Assembly: GCA_016124375.1 (NCBI GenBank)
Contig: WGNV01000001.1
Coordinates: 124,001-188,000 of the forward strand
Source of the DNA: Tepidisphaera sp.
Lineage (GTDB): Bacteria > Planctomycetota > Phycisphaerae > Phycisphaerales > UBA1924
DNA length: 64,000 nt
Direction of reading: 5' to 3'
In this document: positions 27,796 to 36,467 of the stretch, one piece after another
How positions within the stretch are numbered: position 1 is the first letter of the stretch
Layout: every line of letters starts with the position of its first letter
Notes under the pieces: generated by a model
Told to the model about the DNA's origin: nothing
Databases searched by the model: none
What the model saw: the letters and a program-made list of their open reading frames with translations, nothing else
Position numbers and translations under genes: made by a program

Positions 27796-29641
27796 ACCGC
27801 CCGCCGGCCAACTTCCGCACCGTCATGTCGAACGTCCGCACCATGTTGGTGAGGATGCCGTAGCACACGCCGACATAGACCGCCGCGCCCACGGCACAGC
27901 CGACGCCCAGCGCGATGCGGGCAGTGGCCGATCCCGAGGCATTGAATGAGTCGCTGAGCTGCGTCTCGGGGTTCACCGCCGCGAACACCAGCGACACCGG
28001 GCTCACCGCCGTCAGGCTCGGGCCCAGCACCTCGATGGTCACGGCGTTCCACGCGCACAGCCCCACCACGCCCGAGACCGCCCCCACCACCCCCACCGTC
28101 GCGACGACCGACCCCAGCGTGCCGCGGCTCTTGAGCGACCAGTTCAGCCCCACCATCACGCAGAACGCCATGAACGGGATCACCACCACCGGCGTCAGCA
28201 GCGCCGACTCAGGCAGCACCGAGGGAATCGAAAACCCCGCGTGACTCGTCGTCGCCGCCACCGGCACCACATCGCCCCGGATCAGCACGTACAGGCACGC
28301 CATGCCCAGCGTCGTCAGCGGCACCGCCAGCAGCGGCATCAGATACGCCACCAGCCCGCGCAGCTTGCCCATGATGTACGCCCGCGCGGTGATGGGCGTC
28401 GTCAGCAGCAGATCCAGCGTGCCGTCCTCGCGTTCCTTGCTGATCGCGGTGGCCGCGGTGTTAATCCCCACCAGCGCGATCGTCGCCAACTCCCCCCAAA
28501 CCAGCGCCAGCAGCGTGAACCGGAACGTCGATCGCGTCAGCGTGCCGTTGTGATACAGGAACAGCAGCAGCACGCCGATGCCCAGCCCCACCGCCAGGAA
28601 CACGTACCTCAGCACCACCTTGGCGGGGCTGCTATTGCGGCTCGCCGCCTCGCGCCAGGCGATCGGGTTGGTCCAGACGTTCTTGGGCGCCCGGTGCTCG
28701 CCCGCGGGCTTGGGCTTCAGGCCCAAGAGGCGCCGGTGCCACGCCACGCCCGCGCTGTCGGCCCCCAGGGCCTGAAGGCCGCCCAGACGCACCGTGAACG
28801 TGCTCGTCACCATGAACACCACGCTCAAAAGAACACTCCCAATGCACCAGAACTGCACCGGGGTTTCGAGCATCCACCTCAGCACCCCATGCTGCGATCC
28901 CTCGGGAGCCGCGGGGTAGGTCGTCGGGTTGAGCAGCGCGTACAGCGCCAGGAACGGGTTCAGCCCGGTCATGAGGGTCACGCCCTTGCCGCCCGCGGCT
29001 CCTTGGCCCGCGTTGCGCATCGCAATGTCAATCGCGATCGTCACGCCCAGGTACGTCACGATCGCCACATAGAACACAAAGAACGCGCGCTTGCCCACCA
29101 GGCGGCTCACCGACAGCGCAATCGCCACCGCCCCCACCAAGAGCGCCGCCCCGCCCGACACCAGATAACTCGCAAACACCGCCGAGCTCGGCACGCCCCC
29201 GAAGTACTGCGACAATGCGAACAACGGGAGCGAGCAAAACAGCAACGCCAGCACGAAAAACAGCCGCCCAAACAGGTTCCCCAGCACGATCTCGCTGGCG
29301 GTCATGGGCGTCGTCAGCAGCACTTCCCATGTGCGGGGCGACGCCTCCTGGGCGATCGCCCCGCCCATGAAGACGGGCGACAGAATGCAAATCAGCAGCA
29401 CCTGCAGGTAGGCGATGTAGGTAAACGCCCGCGCCCCGGCCTCGGCCAGCTCGCGATAGCCCAGGCTGTTGCGCCCGCCCGCCCCGATCAGCAGCAGCCA
29501 CAGCAGCACGATAATGAGCACCGCCAGGTACGTCGCGCGGATGTACAAATGCCGCGACCGCCGCGAGCCGTTCTGAACCAGGCGCACGGCGATCGGATTG
29601 GACGGGCCCAGACGCAGTAACCAGCGAAGAAATACCGGCAT
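27794..29641 (-). CDS. ABC-2 type transporter permease, double-length
   Basis: A 615-aa integral membrane protein with about 12 hydrophobic segments in two similar halves. Each half has the ABC-2 permease signature: ASPRTWEVLLTTPMTASEIVLGNLFGR at about residues 100-125, and KEREDGTLDLLLTTPITARAYIMGKL near 425-450. This internal duplication suggests two fused permease units in one chain. The ATP-binding partner is not adjacent, and the lptB-like gene at 58.7 kb is too distant to pair with it by position. The substrate is unknown. The ATG at 29641 gives an ordinary short cytoplasmic N-terminus. Confidence 0.85.
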   Translation of the reverse strand: MPVFLRWLLRLGPSNPIAVRLVQNGSRRSRHLYIRATYLAVLIIVLLWLLLIGAGGRNSLGYRELAEAGARAFTYIAYLQVLLICILSPVFMGGAIAQEASPRTWEVLLTTPMTASEIVLGNLFGRLFFVLALLFCSLPLFALSQYFGGVPSSAVFASYLVSGGAALLVGAVAIALSVSRLVGKRAFFVFYVAIVTYLGVTIAIDIAMRNAGQGAAGGKGVTLMTGLNPFLALYALLNPTTYPAAPEGSQHGVLRWMLETPVQFWCIGSVLLSVVFMVTSTFTVRLGGLQALGADSAGVAWHRRLLGLKPKPAGEHRAPKNVWTNPIAWREAASRNSSPAKVVLRYVFLAVGLGIGVLLLFLYHNGTLTRSTFRFTLLALVWGELATIALVGINTAATAISKEREDGTLDLLLTTPITARAYIMGKLRGLVAYLMPLLAVPLTTLGMACLYVLIRGDVVPVAATTSHAGFSIPSVLPESALLTPVVVIPFMAFCVMVGLNWSLKSRGTLGSVVATVGVVGAVSGVVGLCAWNAVTIEVLGPSLTAVSPVSLVFAAVNPETQLSDSFNASGSATARIALGVGCAVGAAVYVGVCYGILTNMVRTFDMTVRKLAGGR

Positions 29642-29802
29642 GGCGGCTGATGGTACCGGGCCAAACTACAAACGGTTCAAGAACTTTCCTCAACTTCCCA
29701 GATTCACCCGTGAAACTCGGCACGCGGTTATCGCTGCCCAACTTGGCCGGGGGGAAAAGGGCCCCTCGGGAGGGAATCCAAGTCATTGGAAAGGGGAGTC
29801 AT

Positions 29803-32802
29803 ATGAACCGCAAGCACGTTTCCGTCGTCCGCACGTCGTGTCGGGCTGCCGCCATCGCCGCGCTCGTCCTCGCCGCAGGGGCGGCTCAGGCCCGTGGCCC
29901 GACCACATTCCAGACGCTGCAAACCACGCCCATGAACGAGTACGCCACCTCCATCGAGCGTACCCCGAAGGGGTACGTGGCGGTGGGCGACTCGCAGAAC
30001 CTCGTCGCCCCGCAGGCGGTGATGCTGGTGCGCACCGATTCGTTCGGCAATCGCGTCGGCCCGGCGTGGTTCTATTCCTCGCCCTTCGGGCCCAACTCGC
30101 TCGTCTCCGCTCAGTGCGTGCGCGTCGCCAGCGACGGCAACTACGTCGTTTCGGGCGAGATCACCCCGCTCAGTGGCAGCACCAACGGCATCTTCGCCAT
30201 GAAGGTCAACAGCAGCACCGGCGCCCTCATGTGGGCCCACACCTACGACGCCGCGGGCTTCACGGGGCTGGGCGGCACCGTCATCCGCGAGCGCTCGGGG
30301 GGCGGCTACGTCATCATCGGTCGCCGCAATGTCGGCCCCGCGCTGCTCGGGGGCGTCATCATCACCACCGACAAGTCGGGCTTCCAGACCAGCGGCTGCG
30401 AGTTCGTCAACCCGCAGTTCGGCGTCAATGGCCAGACCACCTTCAACGACGTTCGCGAAAATCCCGACGGCACCTTCAGCATCGTGGGCTGGACCCGCGC
30501 CAGCACCACCGCGTTGCGCCAGGTGCTGCTGCTGCGCACCAACATCCAGCCCTGCACGCCCCCGGCCTGGGCCAATGCCTACTTCACCACCCCGGGCAAC
30601 TACGCGGGCGAGTCGCTCGACCTGTCGTTCAACAACGCCGCCGGCGCCAACCTCACGGGCCTGGTCGCCACCGGCAGCTACACCAACGCCAACAACCAGC
30701 CCGGCGCCTTCGCCCTGCTCGTCAACAACGCCGGCAACCCGCTGTGGGAGTTCACCACGCCCTGGATGGTCAACCCCCAATCCATCCGCGCCAACCCCGC
30801 GGGCGACTTCATCCTGGGCGGAGCCGCCCCCAACGCCGCCACCGGCGCGCCGGGCGATGGCCAGATCATGCGCGTCGCGACCAACGGCCTCATCACCTGG
30901 CGCCAACTGCTCGCCAACGCGTCGTTCCCGGGTCGGCCCGAACTGGTCAACGAAGTCATCCCCACGCCCGACGGCGGCTTCGCCCTCGGCGCCCGTGCCG
31001 ACAACTACTTTGGCCCCAACGCCGACTTCATGATGGCCAAGACCAACGCCCTGGGCACCAGCAACTTCCAGTGCGACATCCCGGGCGACTTCACCCAGAC
31101 CTTCGACCAGGGCGTGCGTCCCGTGCCACTGCAGCCCGTCGCCCTCAACCCCAGCATGCCCATCGATCTCATCTTCACCCCGCTCAACATCGATCAGCCC
31201 GACATCTGCACCGAAGTCCACGGCTGCGTCACCCCGCCCCGCGGCATGGTCCTCTGGATTCCGCAGGACGAGCCCGCGGGCGGCGTCGCCACCAACGTCG
31301 CCAACCCCGCCTTCAACGGCACCGACTTCAACGGCCCGGCCCACATCATCGGGGCGTACGTCGATAACAGCCGCAACTACAACAGCACCCAGTGGACCGA
31401 CGTGCCCGACTATCCCTCCATCAACCCCGCCCAGCGCAGCTTCACCATCGACGCCTGGGTCAGCCCCCGCAACACCCAGCCCAACATCGGCATGATCGTC
31501 AACAAGTTCAGCGGCAATCTCATGTCCCTCACCGGCCGGGGCTACAGCCTGTTCATCTTCAACGGCACCCTGTGGGCCCAGATCGGCAACGGCCCGAGCG
31601 CCGTCAGCCTCAACTCGGGATTGGCCGTCACCCCGCTCACCTGGTCGCACGTCGCCGCGGTCTTCGACGGCACCAGCAACACCATGCAGTTCTTCGTCAA
31701 CGGCACGCCCAGCCCCGCCATGGGCATCGGCGGCGCCGTCGGCTCGCACAGTTCGCCCGGCATCCCCTTCCGCATCGGCGCCGGTTCCGGAGCCGCCCCG
31801 ACCAACGGCTTCTTCGCTGGGGGCATCGACGAGGTCGAGTTCCATCGCCTCGCGCTGACCGCCGCCGACATCAACGGCATCTACCTCGCGGGCGTCAACG
31901 GCAAGTGCAAGACCATCGTCCACGGCGCCAGCGCCAACTTCTGCTCGCCCACGCAGCCAAGCGCCAACTCATCCATCACCATCTGCAACTACAACTCCAC
32001 GCCCCACACCTACACCTACTCCTTCATGGGCACGCCCGTGGGCCCGGGCTGCACCGTCGCCGGCCCCACCATCTTCGGCCCCATGAGCGGCAGCGTCGTC
32101 GTCGCGCCCGGTTCGTGCGTCAGCGTGCCCGTCACCATCCAGCGTCCCTTGGGCCTCAACTACGCCGGCGCCACCTCTTGCTGGCAGGCCTTCATCACCG
32201 ACACTTCCACCAACCAGTCCTTCACCGCCGAGGGCCGCGTCGTCGACGCCCGCACCTGGTGCAACATCTCCGGGCCGCTCACCCCCACTGCCCCCTTCAC
32301 GCCCCTGGGCAACATCCTGATCCCCGTGTCATTCATGAACAACCAGCCCTTCGCCGCCTCGCTCAACATTCGCGTCGAGGTCGTCGACGCCGACCAGGAT
32401 CACGATCGATGGGTCGACCTGACGAGCACCGGTAACCAAGTGCTCGATGCAACCCTCAACGCACCCGCCGGCGGCCGTGCTGACCTCAACATCATCGGTG
32501 TGCTCATCGGCCTGAACCACATCGCCGGGGGCCAGATCATCCTCTCCGCCGACCTCGACAACGACGGCACCTACGAACGCGTCGGCGAGTGGGACGCCTA
32601 CGACCGCGACCAGCCCCCCTGCGACCCCGACGTCAACGGCGATGGCGTCGTCGATCAGGGCGACGTCGACTACCTCATCAACATCGTCGCGGGCGGGCCA
32701 AACCCCACCGGCGCCGACCCCGACTTCAATGGCGATGGCGTCGCCGACCAGGGTGACGTCGACTCGATCATCAACGTCGTCGCCGGCGGGCCGTGTCCGT
32801 GA
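29803..32802 (+). CDS. secreted LamG and dockerin-like repeat protein
   Basis: A 999-aa secreted protein from the ATG at 29803, which has a strong AAGGGGAG ribosome-binding site. The signal peptide ends near AQA, about residue 30. Residues 35-450 look like a beta-propeller of delta-60-type repeats (DGNYVVSGE, DGTFSIVGW, DGGFALGAR). A LamG/concanavalin-like domain follows (SFTIDAWVSPRN near 550, then GGIDEVEFHRLALTAADI). A cysteine-bearing beta region comes next. The C-terminus holds two dockerin-like calcium repeats (DVNGDGVVDQGDVDYLIN and DFNGDGVADQGDVDSIIN), ending AGGPCP. Probably extracellular or cell-surface. The binding partner of the dockerin part is unknown. Confidence 0.9.
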   Translation: MNRKHVSVVRTSCRAAAIAALVLAAGAAQARGPTTFQTLQTTPMNEYATSIERTPKGYVAVGDSQNLVAPQAVMLVRTDSFGNRVGPAWFYSSPFGPNSLVSAQCVRVASDGNYVVSGEITPLSGSTNGIFAMKVNSSTGALMWAHTYDAAGFTGLGGTVIRERSGGGYVIIGRRNVGPALLGGVIITTDKSGFQTSGCEFVNPQFGVNGQTTFNDVRENPDGTFSIVGWTRASTTALRQVLLLRTNIQPCTPPAWANAYFTTPGNYAGESLDLSFNNAAGANLTGLVATGSYTNANNQPGAFALLVNNAGNPLWEFTTPWMVNPQSIRANPAGDFILGGAAPNAATGAPGDGQIMRVATNGLITWRQLLANASFPGRPELVNEVIPTPDGGFALGARADNYFGPNADFMMAKTNALGTSNFQCDIPGDFTQTFDQGVRPVPLQPVALNPSMPIDLIFTPLNIDQPDICTEVHGCVTPPRGMVLWIPQDEPAGGVATNVANPAFNGTDFNGPAHIIGAYVDNSRNYNSTQWTDVPDYPSINPAQRSFTIDAWVSPRNTQPNIGMIVNKFSGNLMSLTGRGYSLFIFNGTLWAQIGNGPSAVSLNSGLAVTPLTWSHVAAVFDGTSNTMQFFVNGTPSPAMGIGGAVGSHSSPGIPFRIGAGSGAAPTNGFFAGGIDEVEFHRLALTAADINGIYLAGVNGKCKTIVHGASANFCSPTQPSANSSITICNYNSTPHTYTYSFMGTPVGPGCTVAGPTIFGPMSGSVVVAPGSCVSVPVTIQRPLGLNYAGATSCWQAFITDTSTNQSFTAEGRVVDARTWCNISGPLTPTAPFTPLGNILIPVSFMNNQPFAASLNIRVEVVDADQDHDRWVDLTSTGNQVLDATLNAPAGGRADLNIIGVLIGLNHIAGGQIILSADLDNDGTYERVGEWDAYDRDQPPCDPDVNGDGVVDQGDVDYLINIVAGGPNPTGADPDFNGDGVADQGDVDSIINVVAGGPCP

Positions 32803-32810
32803 GCGGAAGG

Positions 32811-32840
32811 CACTGGGGACTGGGGACTAGGGACTAGGGT
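32811..32840. repeat. short tandem heptamer array GGGGACT(A)
   Basis: About three and a half units of GGGGACT, GGGGACTA and GGGACTA in the gap after the secreted protein gene, starting 13 nt after its stop. No function is visible. Confidence 0.5.
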
Positions 32841-32854
32841 CGGAATGCAACACC

Positions 32855-32885
32855 AAGCCCCGCGCGTCTGGAGCGGGGCTTTTTC
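32855..32885 (+). terminator. intrinsic terminator of the dockerin protein gene
   Basis: AAGCCCCGC (32855-32863) pairs with GCGGGGCTT (32873-32881) around a 9-nt loop, followed by a T run. It lies about 50 nt after the secreted protein stop and 30 nt before the next GTG start. Confidence 0.85.
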
Positions 32886-32913
32886 ATGTCCAAAGCCCTA
32901 CGCTGCTGCTCGC

Positions 32914-33807
32914 GTGAAACCCAACTACGACATCATCGCCATCGATCTCGACGGCACCCTGCTCGACGGCAAGGGCCGCGTCAGCGACGCCAATCTGGCG
33001 GCCATCCACGCCGCCCGCGCCGCCGGACTCCGCACCCTCATCTGCACCGGGCGGGGCCTGGCCGAATGCCGCCACATCACCGCCGCCATCTCCCAGACCG
33101 ACCCCGTCGTCGTCGCCGGAGGCAGCATCATCGCCGACCCCGTCCGCGGCCACACCCTCAAACGTTTCCCCGTGCGCCTCGACATGGTCCACGACACCGT
33201 CGCCCGCCTCAACGCCATGCGACACGCCGCCCTCGTCCTCAAAGACCCCTCTGAAGCCGGCTACGACTACCTCGTGGTCCACGGCAAAGAGCGCCACCCC
33301 CTCGACCCCGTGACCAAGTGGTGGTTCGACACCATGTCCATCAAAGTCCGCTACCTCGACGACATCGCCCACGACGAACACCCCGAACACACCGTCCGCG
33401 TCGGCGCCTGCGGCCTCTCAAACCACCTCGCCCCGCTCCGCGCCGACCTCCTTGCCGCCGCCAAAGGCCGCGCCCAGGTCCACAGCTTCCCCGCCGTCGT
33501 CGCGCCCGAGCACGCCAGCCGCCTCGCCGATGGCCAGTCCCTCCACATCCTCGAACTCTTCGACGCCGACGCGACGAAGTGGAGCGCCGTCTCGCACCTG
33601 GCCTCGCAGTGGGGAGTGCCCGCCGGCCGCATCGCCGCCATCGGCGACGAAGTGAACGACGAGAGCATGATCCGCGGGGCCGGGCTGGGCATCGCCATGG
33701 GCAACGCCGTGCCGGTCATCAAAGACGCCGCCAGACGCCACACCCGCCGCCACGATGAAGACGGCGTTTCCCACGCCATCCACCACATCCTCGCGGGCGA
33801 GTGGTAG
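32914..33807 (+). CDS. Cof-type HAD hydrolase
   Basis: A 297-aa protein from GTG 32914. Motif I is DLDGT (Asp11, Asp13), motif II lies in ICTGR near residue 45 and motif IV is AIGDEVNDESMI near 250. A large C2-type cap sits between. The Cof family dephosphorylates small sugar- or nucleotide-phosphates, but the substrate is not shown here. The next gene, rsmA, starts 24 nt downstream on the same strand, so the two are probably co-transcribed. The upstream in-frame part belongs to the terminator and is rejected. Confidence 0.85.
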   Translation: MKPNYDIIAIDLDGTLLDGKGRVSDANLAAIHAARAAGLRTLICTGRGLAECRHITAAISQTDPVVVAGGSIIADPVRGHTLKRFPVRLDMVHDTVARLNAMRHAALVLKDPSEAGYDYLVVHGKERHPLDPVTKWWFDTMSIKVRYLDDIAHDEHPEHTVRVGACGLSNHLAPLRADLLAAAKGRAQVHSFPAVVAPEHASRLADGQSLHILELFDADATKWSAVSHLASQWGVPAGRIAAIGDEVNDESMIRGAGLGIAMGNAVPVIKDAARRHTRRHDEDGVSHAIHHILAGEW

Positions 33808-33831
33808 CCTTTCGGCCGTGCGAGCCGCCCC

Positions 33832-34641
33832 ATGCAAACCCTCGCCGAGATCAAATCGCTGCTCGAATCCCGGGGCCTCGCCCCGCGCCACCAGTTCGGG
33901 CAGAACTTCCTGACCGACCACAACCTCATCCGCAAACTCGTCGACGCCGCGGCTCTCTCTCCCGGCGACACCATCCTCGAAATCGGTCCCGGCACGGGCA
34001 CGATGACCGAAGAACTGCTGGCCCGGGGCTGCCGTGTCGTGGCCGCGGAGATCGACCGGGGCCTGGCCACGCTCCTTCGCGAGCGCTTCGCCGCCGAGCC
34101 CCGCTTCTCGCTCGTGGAGGGCGACTGCCTGCAGGGCAAGCACCACCTCGCCCCCGCACTGCTCGAAGCGCTCGGCCCGGGCCCCTTCAAACTCGTGAGC
34201 AACCTGCCCTACGCCGCTGCCACGCCGGTGATGATCGCCCTGCTCGCCGACACGCCCGCGTGCCGTGGCCAGTTCGTCACGATTCAACTCGAAGTTGCCC
34301 AGCGTCTGGCGGCCAAGCCCAACTCCAAGGACTACGGCACCATCAGCGTGCTCGCGCAAGCCGTCGCCCAGGTCCAACTCATCGCCAAACTCCCCCCTGA
34401 GTGCTTCTGGCCCCGCCCCGACGTGACCAGCGCCATGATCGCGCTCACGCCATTGGAAAAACCGGCCACCGCCCACCCCCGGGCGCTGGCCGACTTCGTG
34501 CAAACACTCTTCGAGAAACGCCGCAAGCAACTGGGCGCCGTGCTGGGCCGCGATCGTGCGTGGCCTCAAGGCATCTCGCCCACCGACCGGGCCGAGGCGC
34601 TCAGCGTGGCGCAACTCGTTGAACTCTTTGAGTCGCACTGA
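33832..34641 (+). CDS. rsmA: 16S rRNA adenine dimethyltransferase
   Basis: A 269-aa SAM-dependent enzyme (KsgA/RsmA) that dimethylates two adjacent adenines near the 3' end of 16S rRNA. The sequence shows the N-terminal RHQFGQNFLTD, SAM motif I EIGPGTG (50-56), the acidic loop AAEID, and the catalytic motif NLPY (125-128). FWPRPDVTSAMI and the C-terminal FEKRRKQLGAVL are also family-typical. The length is normal. It directly follows the HAD gene. Confidence 0.95.
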   Translation: MQTLAEIKSLLESRGLAPRHQFGQNFLTDHNLIRKLVDAAALSPGDTILEIGPGTGTMTEELLARGCRVVAAEIDRGLATLLRERFAAEPRFSLVEGDCLQGKHHLAPALLEALGPGPFKLVSNLPYAAATPVMIALLADTPACRGQFVTIQLEVAQRLAAKPNSKDYGTISVLAQAVAQVQLIAKLPPECFWPRPDVTSAMIALTPLEKPATAHPRALADFVQTLFEKRRKQLGAVLGRDRAWPQGISPTDRAEALSVAQLVELFESH

Positions 34642-34673
34642 CGAACCGGGACGTTCGTCGCCGTTCGTTGACG

Positions 34674-34699
34674 CCGGACCTGAGTCCTCGAGGGTCCGG
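34674..34699. repeat. inverted repeat between convergent genes
   Basis: CCGGACC (34674-34680) and GGTCCGG (34693-34699) form a 7-bp stem with a 12-nt loop between the rsmA stop and the end of the HTH regulator. No T run follows, so it is a weak candidate for a shared terminator. Confidence 0.35.
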
Positions 34700-34765
34700 G
34701 TTCATCGCGCCATCACCACCCGGAACTTCGCCGAGCCGCTTTTCCGGCGTCCGATCAATCTCTCC

Positions 34766-35374
34766 TCAGCCCCGCAGCGCCCCCACGCCTTTCAACACCT
34801 CCACCATCGCCTCGTGCGCCATCCGCACCCGCACGATCTCCCTCACTCCGGCCGCTCGGAGAACCTCCTCCGACGTCTGCGGCACCGAATCGCCGACGAT
34901 TCCCGTCACCGTCACGCCGCTCGTGCTCGCATCACTCATGACATGGCGGCACAACTCCGCCGCCCCCGCCATCGCCGCATCGACCATCACCACGTCCGGC
35001 TTCTCCTGGGCCGCCATGAACCCCGCCTCGAACGCGTTGCGGGCAACGCGGATGTGCACCCCGGCGCCGCGCGATGCCTCTTCCATCACCCGCGCCATCG
35101 CGATGTCCTCGGTCACCAACATCACCCGGCGCGGATTGCTCGCCGAAATCGGTTCGCCCGACAACCCCCCCGGATCAATCCCGTTGTCCATCATGAAGCG
35201 AACCAACGACTCGCGCGGGATCCGCCGCGAACGGCTGCCCGGCACTCGAAACCCCGCCAAGCGCCCCGCGTCAAAGCAGCGAATGATCGTCTGCTGACTC
35301 ACGTTGCATAACTTGGCCGCTTCACCGGTCGTGAAAATGACCCGCCGACTCATATCTTCGTGTGTCCGTGCCAT
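34766..35374 (-). CDS. HTH (excisionase-type) protein with receiver-like domain
   Basis: A 202-aa protein from the ATG at 35374, preceded by GAGG. Residues 10-60 form a MerR/excisionase-type helix-turn-helix (FTTGEAAKLCNVSQQTIIRCFDAGRL, then RRIPRESLVRFM). Residues 80-200 look like a response-regulator receiver: the acidic pair in LVTED, an aspartate in VVMVDAAM at the phosphorylation position, and an IVGDS strand. The normally conserved Lys near the end is not seen (VREIVRVRM). The receiver may therefore be atypical or serve only for dimerisation. No kinase is adjacent. DNA target unknown. Confidence 0.75.
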   Translation of the reverse strand: MARTHEDMSRRVIFTTGEAAKLCNVSQQTIIRCFDAGRLAGFRVPGSRSRRIPRESLVRFMMDNGIDPGGLSGEPISASNPRRVMLVTEDIAMARVMEEASRGAGVHIRVARNAFEAGFMAAQEKPDVVMVDAAMAGAAELCRHVMSDASTSGVTVTGIVGDSVPQTSEEVLRAAGVREIVRVRMAHEAMVEVLKGVGALRG

Positions 35375-35628
35375 GGGCGACCTCAACTTCTCAGGTGCCG
35401 ATCTGAAAAACACTTCCGTGTGTCTGCCCATGACGTACCCCAGATTCCCCACTTTTACAAGGTGAATCTGCGCTGCAAGCGCCTTATCGGGTTCCGCAAT
35501 TCCGCGCAGATGTCACACCCCGCGCCCCCGCCGCAGGAAGTGCGCCCAACGCCCGAGTTTCACTGTGCTTTCAGGCGTCTGTTCCGCACCCCGAAAAGGT
35601 GCTCTCCCGCCCGCCGATCCCCGGTGCC

Positions 35629-36372
35629 TCACCCGCCACGCCGGGCCTTCAGCTCCCGCCACTTCGTCACCGCTTCCGCCTCCCGGGGATACATGGGCAC
35701 CAGCGCCGCAGGGTCCACCGGCGCCGAAAGCCCCGCCATCTCGATGCACGACAACGCATCGAATCCCATCCCCCGAACCGTCAACCCCCGCACCCCCGCC
35801 AGCGAATCACCCACAAGGTCCAGTAAAAACCGGTCGCCCAGCAGCGTGCCGACGCCCCGCCCGGGCAACTCCATCAACTCCTCCCGCGTCCGCAAAACCC
35901 CGTGCCCGCGGGCAATCGGAAACTCTCCCGCGTCAAACTCCGTCACAAACGCCGTCGCACCTTTGACCGCCAGCGCCACCGCCAACCCCCCCTCGAACGG
36001 CGCGGCACGCATCGCCTGACACGCCGCCACCCACGCCGAGGGCACCGGCACGCACAACGCCCCGGTCACTTCCGCGATCATCTTCCCCGCCGCCACCGCG
36101 ATCCGCGTCGCCGTGAATCCCCCAGGTCCGATCGACACCGCCACCCGCCCGATCTCCCGGGGCTTCACCCCCGCCCGCGCACACAGCCTCGCGATCGCCG
36201 GCAGCAGGTCGTCGTCGTGCGGGTTCGAGAGGTCCAGCCCTTCGCGATCGACCAGCCGCACTCCCTCAGGCCCGGCCCACGCCAGCGCCACCTCCGGCCC
36301 CCAGCCGGCATCATCGCCCACGCGGGCGGAAGGGTTGCTGGTCTCGATTCCAAGTGTGAGCACCGCGGCCAT
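35629..36372 (-). CDS. tsaB: tRNA threonylcarbamoyladenosine biosynthesis protein TsaB
   Basis: A 247-aa protein of the ASKHA-fold TsaB family, partner of TsaD and TsaE in making t6A37 on tRNAs that read ANN codons. The start LTLGIETSNPSARV matches the family's first strand, and SIGPGGFTATRIAVAAGK is the expected GPGSFTGLRIG-like motif. The C-terminus (PMYPREAEAVTKWRE) matches the typical PxYxR..A tail. The protein is slightly longer than usual, with an insert after the first strand. It lies 254 nt upstream of the HTH gene on the same strand. Confidence 0.85.
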   Translation of the reverse strand: MAAVLTLGIETSNPSARVGDDAGWGPEVALAWAGPEGVRLVDREGLDLSNPHDDDLLPAIARLCARAGVKPREIGRVAVSIGPGGFTATRIAVAAGKMIAEVTGALCVPVPSAWVAACQAMRAAPFEGGLAVALAVKGATAFVTEFDAGEFPIARGHGVLRTREELMELPGRGVGTLLGDRFLLDLVGDSLAGVRGLTVRGMGFDALSCIEMAGLSAPVDPAALVPMYPREAEAVTKWRELKARRGG

Positions 36373-36467
36373 TGGCCAAGATTAGACGCCATCCCCTTGC
36401 CACCCCCACTCCTGTCGCCTGCCCCACGCCCCTCGCCAGTACGCTCCTCTCCACCCGGAGCCTACCC

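Noticed and set aside
28241..29620. 459-codon plus-strand frame, Arg/His/Gln-rich
   Set aside because: Antisense of the ABC permease, whose helices and duplicated motifs are clear.
29728..31923. 731-codon minus-strand frame
   Set aside because: Antisense of the dockerin protein gene; Asp/Val/Gly-rich with no domain.
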